A DNA stretch of 64,000 nt from Phreatobacter sp. Lineage in GTDB: Bacteria > Pseudomonadota > Alphaproteobacteria > Rhizobiales > Phreatobacteraceae. The translations under genes were made by a program, and so were the position numbers. The notes under the pieces were generated by a model. The model had not been told where the DNA came from. It ran no database searches and saw only the letters and a program-made list of their open reading frames with translations. Of the stretch, positions 26,445 through 35,361 are shown one piece after another; position 1 is the first letter of the stretch, and each line of letters starts with the position of its first letter. The DNA lies in NCBI RefSeq assembly GCF_022843985.1, contig NZ_JALHMP010000024.1:1-64000 (forward strand). The letters are read 5' to 3'.

Positions 26445-26716
26445 TTGGATCGGGCAAGCTCGTCGAAGAAGCGGCTGGCCTCGGTGCCTTCGCCGGCGCG
26501 GGCCTGCGTCAGACCCTTGCGGATTCCGGCGACGGTCTCGGCGTAATCGAGCTGGTCCTGCATGTCCTGCCAAGCGGCGGCGTCCATCACGACGACCGAC
26601 GGCTTGCCGTTCACGGTCAGGATCTGCGGCCGCCCGGTTTCCTTGATGCGCGCGATCATGCGCGCCGACTCCCGCTTGAACTCGGTCAGCGGGCTGATGT
26701 CCTCGGTGATGTTCAT
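26441..26716 (-). CDS. Phd/YefM-family antitoxin
   Basis: A 91-residue protein. The N-terminal DNA-binding half (MNITEDISPLTEFKRESARMIARIKETGRPQILTVNGKPSVVVMDAAAW) is typical of Phd/YefM. The C-terminal half (GIRKGLTQARAGEGTEASRFFDELARSK) would wrap the toxin. AGGAGG lies 6 nt before ATG 26716, which decides this start against one seven codons upstream. An 11-bp inverted repeat straddles the promoter (26730-26776), consistent with autorepression. Confidence 0.88.
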   Translation of the reverse strand: MNITEDISPLTEFKRESARMIARIKETGRPQILTVNGKPSVVVMDAAAWQDMQDQLDYAETVAGIRKGLTQARAGEGTEASRFFDELARSK

Positions 26717-26729
26717 GGCATACCTCCTG

Positions 26730-26776
26730 ACGCGCATCGAATTCGGTGCGAATATAGCGCCGTTATCGATGCGCGT
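26730..26776 (-). promoter_or_regulatory. Operator/promoter of the toxin-antitoxin pair
   Basis: The arms ACGCGCATCGA (26730-26740) and TCGATGCGCGT (26766-26776) form a perfect 11-bp inverted repeat. Between them, read on the minus strand, lies TATATT, a good -10 box. The site is 14 bp upstream of the antitoxin ATG. The arrangement suits a Phd/YefM-type autorepressor; binding is inferred. Confidence 0.7.
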
Positions 26777-26791
26777 CGAGGATTTTGGCCG

Positions 26792-27352
26792 TCAGGCGAT
26801 CCGGTAAACCCGCCCGCGCGCCTCGACCTTCTCGGAGGTCACTTGGAGACCGAGCTTCTTCTTGAGCGCACCGGCGATTGCGCCGCGCACCGTGTGGGCC
26901 TGCCAGCCGGTGGCGACCGTGATCTCCTTGATGGTCGCGCCCTCAGGCGCTCGCAGCATGGCGATCAGGGCGGCCTGCTTGGTTCCGGCGCGCGGCGTGC
27001 GCGTCGAGGATGTGCGCTCGGGAGCAGCGTCTGGCGTGGGATCCTGAGAGGGCTCTTCTGTCGCGCTCGCGGGTGTGGTTTCGGTTTCATCCGGCTCGAT
27101 GCCGATGGCGGCAAGGCCTGCGTCGGTGGCGACCAGCGTGGTGCCGTGGCCGTCGCCGGTTTCGCGCCAGACCGGTTCGCCGCGTCGTGCGTTGACTTCG
27201 ACCTCCTGCAGGAGGCCCTTCGCGATCATCGTGCTGACGACCTTGGCGGCTGCTCCGCCGCGCAGGCTGTCGGGCAGCGGCAGGGCGATCCGCTTGGGTC
27301 GTTGCGCGGCGGCGCTCAAAATGATGGCTTGGGTGTCGGAAAGCTGGGTCAT
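26792..27352 (-). CDS. DUF3489-domain protein
   Basis: A 186-residue protein. An N-terminal winged-helix-like part (LSDTQAIILSAAAQRPKRIALPLPDSL..., MIAKGLLQEVEV) is followed by a Thr/Pro-rich linker (about 88-122). The DUF3489 module then reads KQAALIAMLRAPEGATIKEITVATGWQAHTVRGAIAGALKKKLGL. It is found on many alphaproteobacterial mobile elements and looks like a DNA-binding regulator. It is divergent from the terminase genes and could be the regulator acting at the 27.4-27.7 kb promoters. Confidence 0.85.
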   Translation of the reverse strand: MTQLSDTQAIILSAAAQRPKRIALPLPDSLRGGAAAKVVSTMIAKGLLQEVEVNARRGEPVWRETGDGHGTTLVATDAGLAAIGIEPDETETTPASATEEPSQDPTPDAAPERTSSTRTPRAGTKQAALIAMLRAPEGATIKEITVATGWQAHTVRGAIAGALKKKLGLQVTSEKVEARGRVYRIA

Positions 27353-27444
27353 CGGAACCTCCGGATCGAGAGCGGCGCGACCATCGCGGCGCTTCTACGA
27401 GGCCAAGCCCCGCAATCGCGGGGCTGGCGCGGAGGTCGGCCGGA

Positions 27445-27666
27445 TCATTCGGCGTGTTCGCCCTCGCGGAAGGCACTGTCGGTGATGCGCTTCAAGAGTT
27501 CGGCGTAGTGGGCGAGCGTGCCGACATGGCCCCAGTGCACTTCGTCGGGATGAACGTCAAAATGCTCGTCGCTCAGGGCGGCAAGCCGCGCCAGCATGGC
27601 GTCGATCTCGACCTTGCGGGCGATGAAGGCGTCGAGGGCCTGGGCGTTCTTGGCTTGGCGGGTCAT
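27445..27666 (-). CDS. Small acidic helical protein
   Basis: A 73-residue protein, MTRQAKNAQALDAFIARKVEIDAMLARLAALSDEHFDVHPDEVHWGHVGTL..., predicted helical with no motif. It is encoded 93 bp upstream of the DUF3489 gene on the same strand. A GGAGAATTCC stretch lies before the ATG at 27666. Similar small proteins accompany DUF3489 genes in related prophages; the function is unknown. Confidence 0.7.
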   Translation of the reverse strand: MTRQAKNAQALDAFIARKVEIDAMLARLAALSDEHFDVHPDEVHWGHVGTLAHYAELLKRITDSAFREGEHAE

Positions 27667-27761
27667 CGGAATTCTCCTTGGTTGGTGACCCCATACAGGC
27701 TCTGTCCGGCACGCTTATCAAGGCAATAAGTACATCAAAACATTATGTTTTCGGAGCGGAC

Positions 27762-28325
27762 ATGCAGGGCATGAGCGAACGCCAGTACGCGTCCCATGTC
27801 GGCATGTCGCGGGGCGCGATCCAGAAGGCGAAGACCTCTGGACGGCTCGTCCTGCATGCCGATGGTTCGATCGATGCGCGGGCCAGCGATGCGCGCCGCG
27901 CGTCGATGACCGACCCTTCGAAGCAGCGTCGGGATGGCGCCGAGGCCAAGCTGAAGCCCGTCCCCGATGCGGCCTTGTCCGCCGTCGGCGACACGCTGCG
28001 CGAAAGCGGAATCGCGCCGTCTCCGGCTGGCGGCGGGACCACGTTCCTGCAGGCCAAGACGGCCAACGAGGTGCTGAAGGCTCAGGAACGGCGTCTGCGG
28101 CTGCAGCGCATGAAGGGCGAGGTCATCGACCGGGCGCGGGCGACCGCTCTCGTCTTTCGACTGGCGCGCGAGGAGCGCGATGCATGGGCGAACTGGCCCG
28201 CACGGATCGCGGCACTGATGGCGGCGGAGCTCGGCCTCGAAGCGCACGCGATGCAGAAGGTTCTGGAGACCCATGTCCGAGCGCACCTCGCCGATCTCGC
28301 CGAGGTCGCCACAGATTTTCGCTGA
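27762..28325 (+). CDS. Terminase small subunit-like protein
   Basis: A 187-residue protein. The N-terminal HTH (MSERQYASHVGMSRGAIQKAKTSGRLVLHADGSID) resembles the DNA-recognition part of gpNu1-type small terminases and elements-of-external-origin proteins. A helical C-terminus follows (VLKAQERRLRLQRMKGEVIDRARATALVFRLAREERDAW...). ATG 27762 has GGAG five nt upstream. It directly precedes, and overlaps by 53 bp, the large terminase, which supports the role of recognising the packaging site. Confidence 0.8.
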   Translation: MQGMSERQYASHVGMSRGAIQKAKTSGRLVLHADGSIDARASDARRASMTDPSKQRRDGAEAKLKPVPDAALSAVGDTLRESGIAPSPAGGGTTFLQAKTANEVLKAQERRLRLQRMKGEVIDRARATALVFRLAREERDAWANWPARIAALMAAELGLEAHAMQKVLETHVRAHLADLAEVATDFR

Positions 28326-30303
28326 CGCGGACCGTCGGTCCGATGAGCTGTTCGCCTTCGAAGGCGTCGATGCGCTCGTCCAGGCCTGGCGCGATGGGCT
28401 GACCCCCGACCCCGCGCTCACCGTCGCGGAATGGGCGGATCGGCACCGCTTCTTGAGCCCGCGTGCTTCGGCCGAGCCGGGGCGCTATCGCACGGACCGC
28501 ACGCCCTACATGCGCGCCATCATGGATGCGCTGTCGCCGGGCAACGCCGCGCGCCGCATCGTCTTCATGAAGGCCGCGCAAGTTGGTGCGACCGAGGCCG
28601 GGAACAACTGGATCGGCTATGTCATCCACCATGCGCCGGGACCGATGCTCGCGGTCCAGCCGACGGTGGAACTGGCCAAGCGCTTCTCGCGCCAGCGCAT
28701 CGATCCGCTGATCGCGGAAAGCCCGGTGCTGCGCGAGCGCGTCAAGCCGCAACGCTCGCGCGATGCCGGCAACACGGTTCTGTCAAAAGAGTTCCCGGCC
28801 GGGCTTCTGGTCATCACCGGCGCGAACAGCGCGGTCGGCCTGCGATCCATGCCGGCGCGCTACCTGTTTCTCGACGAGGTCGACGCCTATCCGCCGTCCG
28901 CCGACGAGGAAGGCGATCCGGTCGCCTTGGCCGAGGCCCGCACGCGCACGTTCTCCTGGCGCTCGAAGGTCTTTCTGACATCGACGCCGACGATCCACGG
29001 CGTGTCGCGGATCGAGCGCGAGTTCGAGGCCAGCGACCAGCGGCGTTACTTCGTGGCGTGCCCGCATTGCGATCATCGCCAGTGGCTTCGCTTCGAGCGC
29101 CTGCGCTGGGAGAAGGGGCAACCGCACACGGCGCACTATGTCTGCGAATCTTGCGACGGCCGGATCGAGGAGCATCACAAGACCTCTCTGATGATGTCCG
29201 GCGAATGGCGCCCGACGCGCGATGGCGTGCACGCGGGAACGGTCGGCTACCACCTCTCAGGGCTCTATTCACCAGTAGGCTGGCTCTCATGGGCCGATAT
29301 CGCCCGGATGTGGGAAGCCGCGCAGACCAGCGACGAGGCGAAGCGCAGCTTCAAGAATGGCGTCCTCGGCGAAACCTGGATCGAGACCGGCGAAGCGCCG
29401 GACTGGCAGCGGCTCTACGAGCGGCGCGAGCCCTGGCGCATCGGCACGGTGCCGAGCGGCGGCCTGTTTCTCACGGCAGGCGCCGACATCCAGAAGGATC
29501 GCATCGAAGTCTCGATCTGGGCCTGGGGTCGCGGGCTCGCGAGCTGGCTCGTGGATCACATCGTCATCCCCGGCGGCCCGGACAGCGCCGAGGCTTGGGT
29601 CGGATTGACGGATCTCCTCGGCAAGACATGGCCGCACGCCCATGGCGTTCGCTTGAGCCTCTCGAAGCTCGCGATCGACACAGGCTTCGAAGCGCCAACC
29701 GTCTATGCATGGGCGCGCCAGCAGGGCTTTGCGCAAGTCACTCCCATCAAGGGTGTCGAGGGCTTCAATCGCGCGGCTCCAGTGACCGGCCCGTCCTTCG
29801 TCGATGCGACGGAAGGTGGCCGGAAGATCCGCCGCGGCGCACGGCTCTGGACGATCGCCGTCGCGACCTTCAAGGCGGAGACCTATCGCTTTCTGCGGCT
29901 TTCAAAGCCCACCGACGAGGACGCGACGGACGGAACGCAGGGCCCGGCCGGACTTGTGCACTTGCCCCACGGCGTCGACGCCGAATGGGTGAAGCAGCTC
30001 GTCGCCGAGCATCTCGTGAGCGTCACCACCAAGCGCGGCTTCCAGAAGCTCGAATGGCAGAAGGTGCGCGAACGCAACGAGGCGCTGGACTGCCGGGTCT
30101 ACGCCCGGGCCGCCGTCTGGATCGCCGGAGCCGATCGCTGGTCCGAGGACAAGTGGCGCGATCTCGAAGATCAGGTCGGCCCGCAGCCTGCGGACACCGA
30201 CGACACGCACTCGAACATCGAAGCCGGGCGTCTCGCCCGTCCAAACCCGCCATCGACCAAGCGGCAGAGCGACTGGCTCGGCCCGCGCGGGAAGTGGTTC
30301 TGA
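28273..30303 (+). CDS. Terminase large subunit (GpA family)
   Basis: A 676-residue protein. The N-terminal ATPase shows VFMKAAQVGATEAGNNW, AVQPTVELAKRFSRQRIDPLI and FLDEVDAYP (Walker B), typical of lambda gpA-type packaging motors. A zinc ribbon CPHCDHRQWLRF...CESCDG follows. The C-terminal RNase-H-like nuclease contains TAGADIQKDRIEVSIWAWG and LAIDTGFEAPTVYAWAR. It cuts concatemers and pumps DNA into the prohead. The gpA family usually cuts at cos sites. Confidence 0.93.
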   Translation: MSERTSPISPRSPQIFADADRRSDELFAFEGVDALVQAWRDGLTPDPALTVAEWADRHRFLSPRASAEPGRYRTDRTPYMRAIMDALSPGNAARRIVFMKAAQVGATEAGNNWIGYVIHHAPGPMLAVQPTVELAKRFSRQRIDPLIAESPVLRERVKPQRSRDAGNTVLSKEFPAGLLVITGANSAVGLRSMPARYLFLDEVDAYPPSADEEGDPVALAEARTRTFSWRSKVFLTSTPTIHGVSRIEREFEASDQRRYFVACPHCDHRQWLRFERLRWEKGQPHTAHYVCESCDGRIEEHHKTSLMMSGEWRPTRDGVHAGTVGYHLSGLYSPVGWLSWADIARMWEAAQTSDEAKRSFKNGVLGETWIETGEAPDWQRLYERREPWRIGTVPSGGLFLTAGADIQKDRIEVSIWAWGRGLASWLVDHIVIPGGPDSAEAWVGLTDLLGKTWPHAHGVRLSLSKLAIDTGFEAPTVYAWARQQGFAQVTPIKGVEGFNRAAPVTGPSFVDATEGGRKIRRGARLWTIAVATFKAETYRFLRLSKPTDEDATDGTQGPAGLVHLPHGVDAEWVKQLVAEHLVSVTTKRGFQKLEWQKVRERNEALDCRVYARAAVWIAGADRWSEDKWRDLEDQVGPQPADTDDTHSNIEAGRLARPNPPSTKRQSDWLGPRGKWF

Positions 30304-30312
30304 GGAACAGTC

Positions 30313-30522
30313 ATGGCCTGGACGACCGACGAACTCGATGCGCTGAAGCGCGCCTATGCCAGCGGCACGCTCCGGGTCAGCTATGACGGCAAGACGGTCG
30401 AATACGGATCGGCGGACGACCTCTTGAAGCGGATCCGCACCATCGAGACCGAGATCACGGCATCCTCCGGCGAATCACGCCCAATCGCGAGCTACGCCGG
30501 CTTCGGACGGGGCGACCGGTGA
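30313..30522 (+). CDS. gpW-like head-tail joining protein
   Basis: A 69-residue protein: MAWTTDELDALKRAYASGTLRVSYDGKTVEYGSADDLLKRIRTIETEI. This is the compact gpW fold pattern, and it sits between terminase and portal exactly as W does in lambda. gpW seals the portal after packaging. The preceding GAGGAACAG supports the start, and the stop overlaps the portal start by 4 bp. Confidence 0.85.
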   Translation: MAWTTDELDALKRAYASGTLRVSYDGKTVEYGSADDLLKRIRTIETEITASSGESRPIASYAGFGRGDR

Positions 30523-32039
30523 GCCAGATCACCTTCCTCGACCGGATGGTGGCGTGGGCTGCGCCCGAGGCAGGTGTGAGACGCGCGCTCGCGCGGCGCA
30601 GTTTCGAGGCGCTGAGCGCCAAGACCCATGGCAGTTCCCGTGGCTATGACGGCGCTACCAAGGGACGGCGCACGGATGGATGGAAAGCGGCGGGAACATC
30701 GGCTGATGCCGAGATAGCCGCCGCCAGCGGCCTGTTGCGGGATCGCATGCGCGATCTCACCCGCAACAATCCGCATGCGGCGAAGGCCGTCTCGGTGCTG
30801 GTCAACAACATCGTCGGCAGCGGCATCATTCCGCGTGCCGCCACGGGTGACGCCAGGCTCGACGAGACGGTGGACCGGCTCTGGACCGAGTGGATCGCCG
30901 CCTGTGACGCCGATGGCCAGCTCGACATCTTCGGGCTTCAGACCCTGGCCGTGCGGGAATTGATCGAGGCTGGCGAGGTGCTGATCCGCCGCCGCCCACG
31001 ACGTCCGAGCGATGGTCTGGCCGTTCCGCTCCAGATTCAGATCATCGAAGCCGATCTTCTGGACAATACCCGCAGCGGCGATCTCGCCGATGGCGGGCGT
31101 TTGCTTCAGGGCATCGAGTTCGATCCCCTCGGTCGACGCCGCGCCTATTGGCTCCATGCCCAGCATCCCGGCGATGCCGTCGTCACCATGCGTCGACGTC
31201 TGGAGAGTCTCGCCATCCCGGCGAGCGAGGTGCTGCATCTTTACGAGAAGCAGCGCACGCAGGTGCGCGGCGTCCCGTGGGGCACGCCGGTGATGCGGGC
31301 CCTGCGCGATCTCGACGACTGGACGCAGGCCGAGCTCGTCCGCAAGAAGACGGAAGCCTGTGTCGTCGGCATCGTGCTTGGCGCCGACGAAGCCGATCAG
31401 GGGATTGCTCCGTCGGTGGTCGACGCCGACGGCAACCGCGTCGAACAGTTCGAGCCCGGGCTGATCGCCTATGCGCGCGGCGGCAAGGACATCCGCTTCA
31501 ATCAGCCCGCCACGACGGCGGGTGTGGGCGAGTGGCTCCGTGCGCAGCTTCACATCGTGGCAGCGGGGTTCCGCATGCCCTACGAGCTGCTGACCGGCGA
31601 TCTCAGTCAGGTCAATTATTCATCGATCCGGGCGGGGCTCGTGGAGTTCCGCCGCCTGATCGACGCCGTCCAATGGCAGATCGTCATCCCGGTTCTCTGC
31701 CAGCCCATATGGGTCTGGTTCTGCCAGGCGGCGTGGGCTGCCGGGAAACTGCCCCGGCCGGACATCGCGGTCGAGTGGTCTCCGCCGCGTTTTGAAGCTG
31801 TCGATCCGTTGAAGGACGCGATGGCCGATCTCCTGGCGCTGCGCTCGGGCACCATGTCGCTGGCACAGGCCATCGCGCGTCAAGGTCACAACCCGGACGC
31901 CGTGCTCGCCGAGATCGCCGCCATGAACGCCAAGATCGACGCCCTTGGGCTCATTTTCGATAGCGATCCGCGGCGCGTGACGAAAACCGGCGTGATGCAG
32001 GCTGACACGACTGGCCAACCCGTCAATCCCGACACCTGA
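30519..32039 (+). CDS. Portal protein (lambda gpB family)
   Basis: A 506-residue protein. LLRDRMRDLTRNNPHAAKAVSVLVNNIVGSGI, then LIEAGEVLIRRRPR and VNYSSIRAGLVEFRRLIDAVQWQIVIPVLCQPIWVWF, are characteristic of the lambda-type portal. The protein forms the dodecameric ring at the head vertex through which DNA passes. Its GTG start is in GTGA overlap with the gpW-like gene. Length is close to lambda gpB (533). Confidence 0.92.
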   Translation: MSQITFLDRMVAWAAPEAGVRRALARRSFEALSAKTHGSSRGYDGATKGRRTDGWKAAGTSADAEIAAASGLLRDRMRDLTRNNPHAAKAVSVLVNNIVGSGIIPRAATGDARLDETVDRLWTEWIAACDADGQLDIFGLQTLAVRELIEAGEVLIRRRPRRPSDGLAVPLQIQIIEADLLDNTRSGDLADGGRLLQGIEFDPLGRRRAYWLHAQHPGDAVVTMRRRLESLAIPASEVLHLYEKQRTQVRGVPWGTPVMRALRDLDDWTQAELVRKKTEACVVGIVLGADEADQGIAPSVVDADGNRVEQFEPGLIAYARGGKDIRFNQPATTAGVGEWLRAQLHIVAAGFRMPYELLTGDLSQVNYSSIRAGLVEFRRLIDAVQWQIVIPVLCQPIWVWFCQAAWAAGKLPRPDIAVEWSPPRFEAVDPLKDAMADLLALRSGTMSLAQAIARQGHNPDAVLAEIAAMNAKIDALGLIFDSDPRRVTKTGVMQADTTGQPVNPDT

Positions 32040-32050
32040 GCTTTTGCACC

Positions 32051-34012
32051 ATGACCCGAAACATCGACCTGCCGCCGCTGACGCGGGTGGCGGACCTGTT
32101 GCCTGCGTCCATCGATGCGGCCGAGCGCACCATCGACGTAGTCTGGTCCACGGGCGCGCGTGTGCGCCGCAATCCGTTCTTCGGCGATCCGTTCGACGAG
32201 GAACTGGCGATGGATCCGCGCGCCGTCCGTCTCGATCGCCTGAATGCGGGTGCGCCTCTCCTGAAGGTGCACGACGCCTCCGTGCTCGACAGCGTCATCG
32301 GCTCGGTCGTGCCGGGAAGCGCCCGCATCGAGAACGGGCGCGGCGTCGCCCGTGTCCGCTTTTCCGACCGGGCCGAGGTCGAACCGCTCTGGAAGGACGT
32401 CGAGGCCGGGCACATCCGGGCGGTGTCGATCGGCTACCAGGTCCATCGCTTCGAGGTGACCAAGCAGGCGGGCGCGCCCGAGTTGTGGCGCGCGGTCGAT
32501 TGGACGCCCTTCGAGATCTCCGCAGTGCCCATCGGCGCTGATCCGGCTGCGGGCTTCCGTGCCGAAGAACCCCTTCACCCCTGCGTCGTCCACCGCGCCG
32601 ACGCTTCATCCAAGGAGAAAGCAGCCATGGACGACGCTGTGACCGAAAACACTGAGACGCAGACGCGCCAGGCCGCGCCTGAACCGCAGGATCGCGTGCC
32701 GACCACGCCCACTATCGATGCGGAGACGATCGCAGCCCGCGCGCGCGACACGGAGCGCGAGCGTGTCGGAACCATCTACGATCTTGCCGGCCGCCTCCAC
32801 CTCGAGCGCAGCTTCGCCGACGATCTCGTCAAGCGTGGCGTCACGCTCGACGCGGCGCGCAGCGAGATCCTCGACAAGGTCGCCACCGATGCCGAGAAGA
32901 CGCGGGTTTCGCCTCAGGTCAGCATCCCGCTCGGCGGCCGCGATGAGCGCGTCACGCGTCGTGACGCCGTGTCGAACGCTCTTCTGCACCGCTACTCGCC
33001 CACGCTCTTCCCCTTGAGCGAACCGGCGCGGGAGTATCGCGGCATGACGCTCGTGGAGCACGCCCGCGAGTTCCTCTCAAGCTCGGGCGTCAATGTCCGG
33101 GGCATGTCGCGCGACGAGATCGCCACCCGAGCTCTCCATTCCACCTCGGACTTTCCGGAGGTTCTCGCCGCCGTGACGGGAAAGACGCTGCGGCAGGCCT
33201 ATGATGCCTATCCGCGCACCTACGTGCCCTTCTGCCGACAGGTTCTCGCGACCGACTTCAAGGCGATGCACCGTGTCCAGCTCGGCGAAGCGCCGCAGCT
33301 CGTGAAGGTGAACGAGGGCGGCGAGTTCAAGCGCGGTACTCTTGCCGAAGGGCGCGAGAGCTACCGGGTCGAGACCTACGGGCGCGTCGTCGCGGTCACC
33401 CGGCAGGTCCTCATCAACGACGATCTCGACGCCTTCACCCGCATCCCGGCGATGTATGGCACGGCGATCGCCACGCTGGAGAGCGATGTGGTCTGGGGCA
33501 TCATCCTGGCGAACGCCGCCATGAGCGACTCCATCGCGCTATTCCACCAGAACCACGGCAATCTGGCGAACCCGGCCACCGCGCTCAGCGTCACCGCGAT
33601 CGGCGCGGCGCGCGCGGCCATGGCCCGGCAGACCGGCCTCGACAAGAAGACCATCCTCAATGTCCGGCCCGCCTATCTCATCGTGCCGGCATCGCTCGAA
33701 CTCGCGGCCGAGCAGCTGGTGGCGCAGAACCTCGTGCCTGCCCAGACCGGCAACGTGGTCCCGTCCTCGATCCGAACCCTGACGCCGATCTCCGAGCCTC
33801 GTCTCGATGCCGCGAGCCTCACCGCCTGGTATCTCGCCGCGAACCCCGCCCAGATCGACACCATCGAGTACGCCTATCTCGAAGGCCAGCAAGGCGCCTA
33901 CATCGAGACGCGCAACGGCTTCGATGTCGACGGCGTCGAGATCAAGTGCCGCCTCGACTTCGGCGCGAAGGCGATCGACTGGCGCGGGCTCTACCGCAAT
34001 CCCGGCGCGTGA
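32051..34012 (+). CDS. Fused prohead protease and major capsid protein
   Basis: A 653-residue protein. Residues 1-185 resemble HK97/S49-type maturation proteases (TIDVVWSTGARVRRNPF..., APLLKVHDA, VSIGYQVHRFEVTK, DWTPFEISAVPIGADPAAG). Then comes an acidic scaffold-like linker with ERERVGTIYDLAGRLHLERSFADDLVKRG, and finally the capsid domain from about 340 (TDFKAMHRVQLGEAPQLVKVNEGGEFKRGT..., FHQNHGNLANP). Protease, scaffold and capsid are in one polypeptide with no stop, a fusion known in alphaproteobacterial phages. Self-cleavage is expected. Confidence 0.9.
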   Translation: MTRNIDLPPLTRVADLLPASIDAAERTIDVVWSTGARVRRNPFFGDPFDEELAMDPRAVRLDRLNAGAPLLKVHDASVLDSVIGSVVPGSARIENGRGVARVRFSDRAEVEPLWKDVEAGHIRAVSIGYQVHRFEVTKQAGAPELWRAVDWTPFEISAVPIGADPAAGFRAEEPLHPCVVHRADASSKEKAAMDDAVTENTETQTRQAAPEPQDRVPTTPTIDAETIAARARDTERERVGTIYDLAGRLHLERSFADDLVKRGVTLDAARSEILDKVATDAEKTRVSPQVSIPLGGRDERVTRRDAVSNALLHRYSPTLFPLSEPAREYRGMTLVEHAREFLSSSGVNVRGMSRDEIATRALHSTSDFPEVLAAVTGKTLRQAYDAYPRTYVPFCRQVLATDFKAMHRVQLGEAPQLVKVNEGGEFKRGTLAEGRESYRVETYGRVVAVTRQVLINDDLDAFTRIPAMYGTAIATLESDVVWGIILANAAMSDSIALFHQNHGNLANPATALSVTAIGAARAAMARQTGLDKKTILNVRPAYLIVPASLELAAEQLVAQNLVPAQTGNVVPSSIRTLTPISEPRLDAASLTAWYLAANPAQIDTIEYAYLEGQQGAYIETRNGFDVDGVEIKCRLDFGAKAIDWRGLYRNPGA

Positions 34013-34059
34013 TCGCCGCCGGAACGCTTCCCATCACCTGATACTCTCGGAGAATTCCC

Positions 34060-34395
34060 ATGCGCGGCTACATCCAGCCCGGCAACACCATCACGCTTCC
34101 CGCCCCCTATGCCGTCGCCTCCGGCGATGGACTGCTGGTCGGCGCGATCTTCGGCATCGCGACCGGATCGGCGGCCATCAACGCCGAGGTCGAGACCCTC
34201 ACCGAGGGCGTCGTGGAACTGCGCAAGGCCCCGTCCCAGGCATGGGTCGTCGGCGCGCGCATCTATTGGGACAATGCCGCCCGCCTCGCGACGACTGTGG
34301 TCGCATCGAACACCCTGATCGGCGCTGCGACCGAACCGGTGGCAGGCGGCGCCAGCGATACGATCGGCCGCGTTCGGCTGAACGGCAGCTTCTGA
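34060..34395 (+). CDS. DUF2190 capsid decoration (cement) protein
   Basis: A 111-residue protein: MRGYIQPGNTITLPAPYAVASGDGLLVGAIFGIATGSA..., ending GGASDTIGRVRLNGSF. This is the DUF2190 pattern of small head decoration proteins that bind the expanded capsid. It directly follows the capsid gene, and CTCGGAGAATTCCC gives the ribosome site. Confidence 0.88.
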   Translation: MRGYIQPGNTITLPAPYAVASGDGLLVGAIFGIATGSAAINAEVETLTEGVVELRKAPSQAWVVGARIYWDNAARLATTVVASNTLIGAATEPVAGGASDTIGRVRLNGSF

Positions 34396-34396
34396 C

Positions 34397-34711
34397 GTGA
34401 ACGCGTTCGCGGCAGCGCTCGACACCCTGTTCGCCGATCCGAACCTTGGCGAGACCGCGCTCTGGCAGGCGGGCGGCATCGGCCCCGGTGTCCCCGTCCG
34501 CGTCATCCGCCGCCGCCCGGACGCCGTGGTCGAGTTCGGGGCGTCCCGCGCCTTGATGGCGACCGTTCTGCTCGACCTGCGCAGGACCGAAGCTGCGGCA
34601 ATCGATGAGGGCGATCTCGTCGTGATCGGGACGGAGACCTTTAAGATCATCGGGACGCCCTCATCCGATCCCATGGGGCTCGTCCTCACCTGCGAGGCGG
34701 TCAAGGTCTGA
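34397..34711 (+). CDS. Head-tail attachment protein (FII-like)
   Basis: A 104-residue protein starting with GTG 34397. Beta-rich C-terminus (DEGDLVVIGTETFKIIGTPSSDPMGLVLTCEAVKV) and N-terminal helix (NAFAAALDTLFADPNLGETALW) fit the small head-tail connectors of lambda-like phages. The assignment is by position between capsid decoration and the tail-completion genes plus this pattern. Confidence 0.7.
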   Translation: MNAFAAALDTLFADPNLGETALWQAGGIGPGVPVRVIRRRPDAVVEFGASRALMATVLLDLRRTEAAAIDEGDLVVIGTETFKIIGTPSSDPMGLVLTCEAVKV

Positions 34712-34715
34712 TCCC

Positions 34716-35348
34716 ATGCGCTTCAACCTTGAACGTCCCGACATGCGCAAGGCGCTGGCGGGCACGCAGCAGGATATCGAACGCGCCGTCACCTCCGGGA
34801 TGCGAGATGCTTCAGTCGAGCTGAAGGCGCGCTTGCGCGAAGATGTCGTCTCATCCGGCCTTGGCGAACGCCTCTCGCGGACATGGAGGGGCAAGGTATT
34901 CCCCGAGGTCGGCGAGAGCGTCGAAGCCGCAGCCTTCGTCTGGTCGAAGGCCCCGAAGCTCATCGACGCTTTCGATCGCGGCGTCACCATTCGCTCGGCG
35001 CGAGGCTTCTGGCTGGCGATTCCGACACCCGCCGCCGGGACGCGCGGGCGAGGACCGAACGGGCGTGCGTCACGCATCACGCCCGGCGGCTGGGAACGGC
35101 GCACCGGCATGCGGCTGCGCTTCGTCTACCGCAAGCGCGGCCCTTCGCTTCTGGTCGCCGATGCGGCCCGCATCAACACGCGCGGATTGGCGGCAGCGAA
35201 TAGGCGCAAGACCGGTCATTCAACCGTGATCGTGTTCCTGCTTGTGCCCCAGGTCACGCTCCGCAAGCGGCTCAACATCGATGCGATCGCGAAGCGGCAA
35301 GCCGCGCGCGTTCCGACCCTGATCGCGCGGCACTGGCCGCGATCCTGA
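34716..35348 (+). CDS. DUF6441-like phage protein
   Basis: A 210-residue protein (MRFNLERPDMRKALAGTQQDIERAVTSGMRDASVELKARLREDV...GLAAANRRKTGHSTVIVFLLVPQVTLRKRLNIDAIAKRQAARVPTLIARHW). It matches in character the DUF6441 family of tail-completion proteins, analogous to lambda gpZ. Its place between connector and tail terminator supports this. It is positively charged. Confidence 0.75.
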   Translation: MRFNLERPDMRKALAGTQQDIERAVTSGMRDASVELKARLREDVVSSGLGERLSRTWRGKVFPEVGESVEAAAFVWSKAPKLIDAFDRGVTIRSARGFWLAIPTPAAGTRGRGPNGRASRITPGGWERRTGMRLRFVYRKRGPSLLVADAARINTRGLAAANRRKTGHSTVIVFLLVPQVTLRKRLNIDAIAKRQAARVPTLIARHWPRS

Positions 35349-35361
35349 AGGCTCTTTGTTC

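Noticed and set aside
28431-30386. A 651-codon second plus-strand frame across the large terminase
   Set aside because: Out-of-frame shadow, Arg/His-rich; the GpA motifs are in the other frame.
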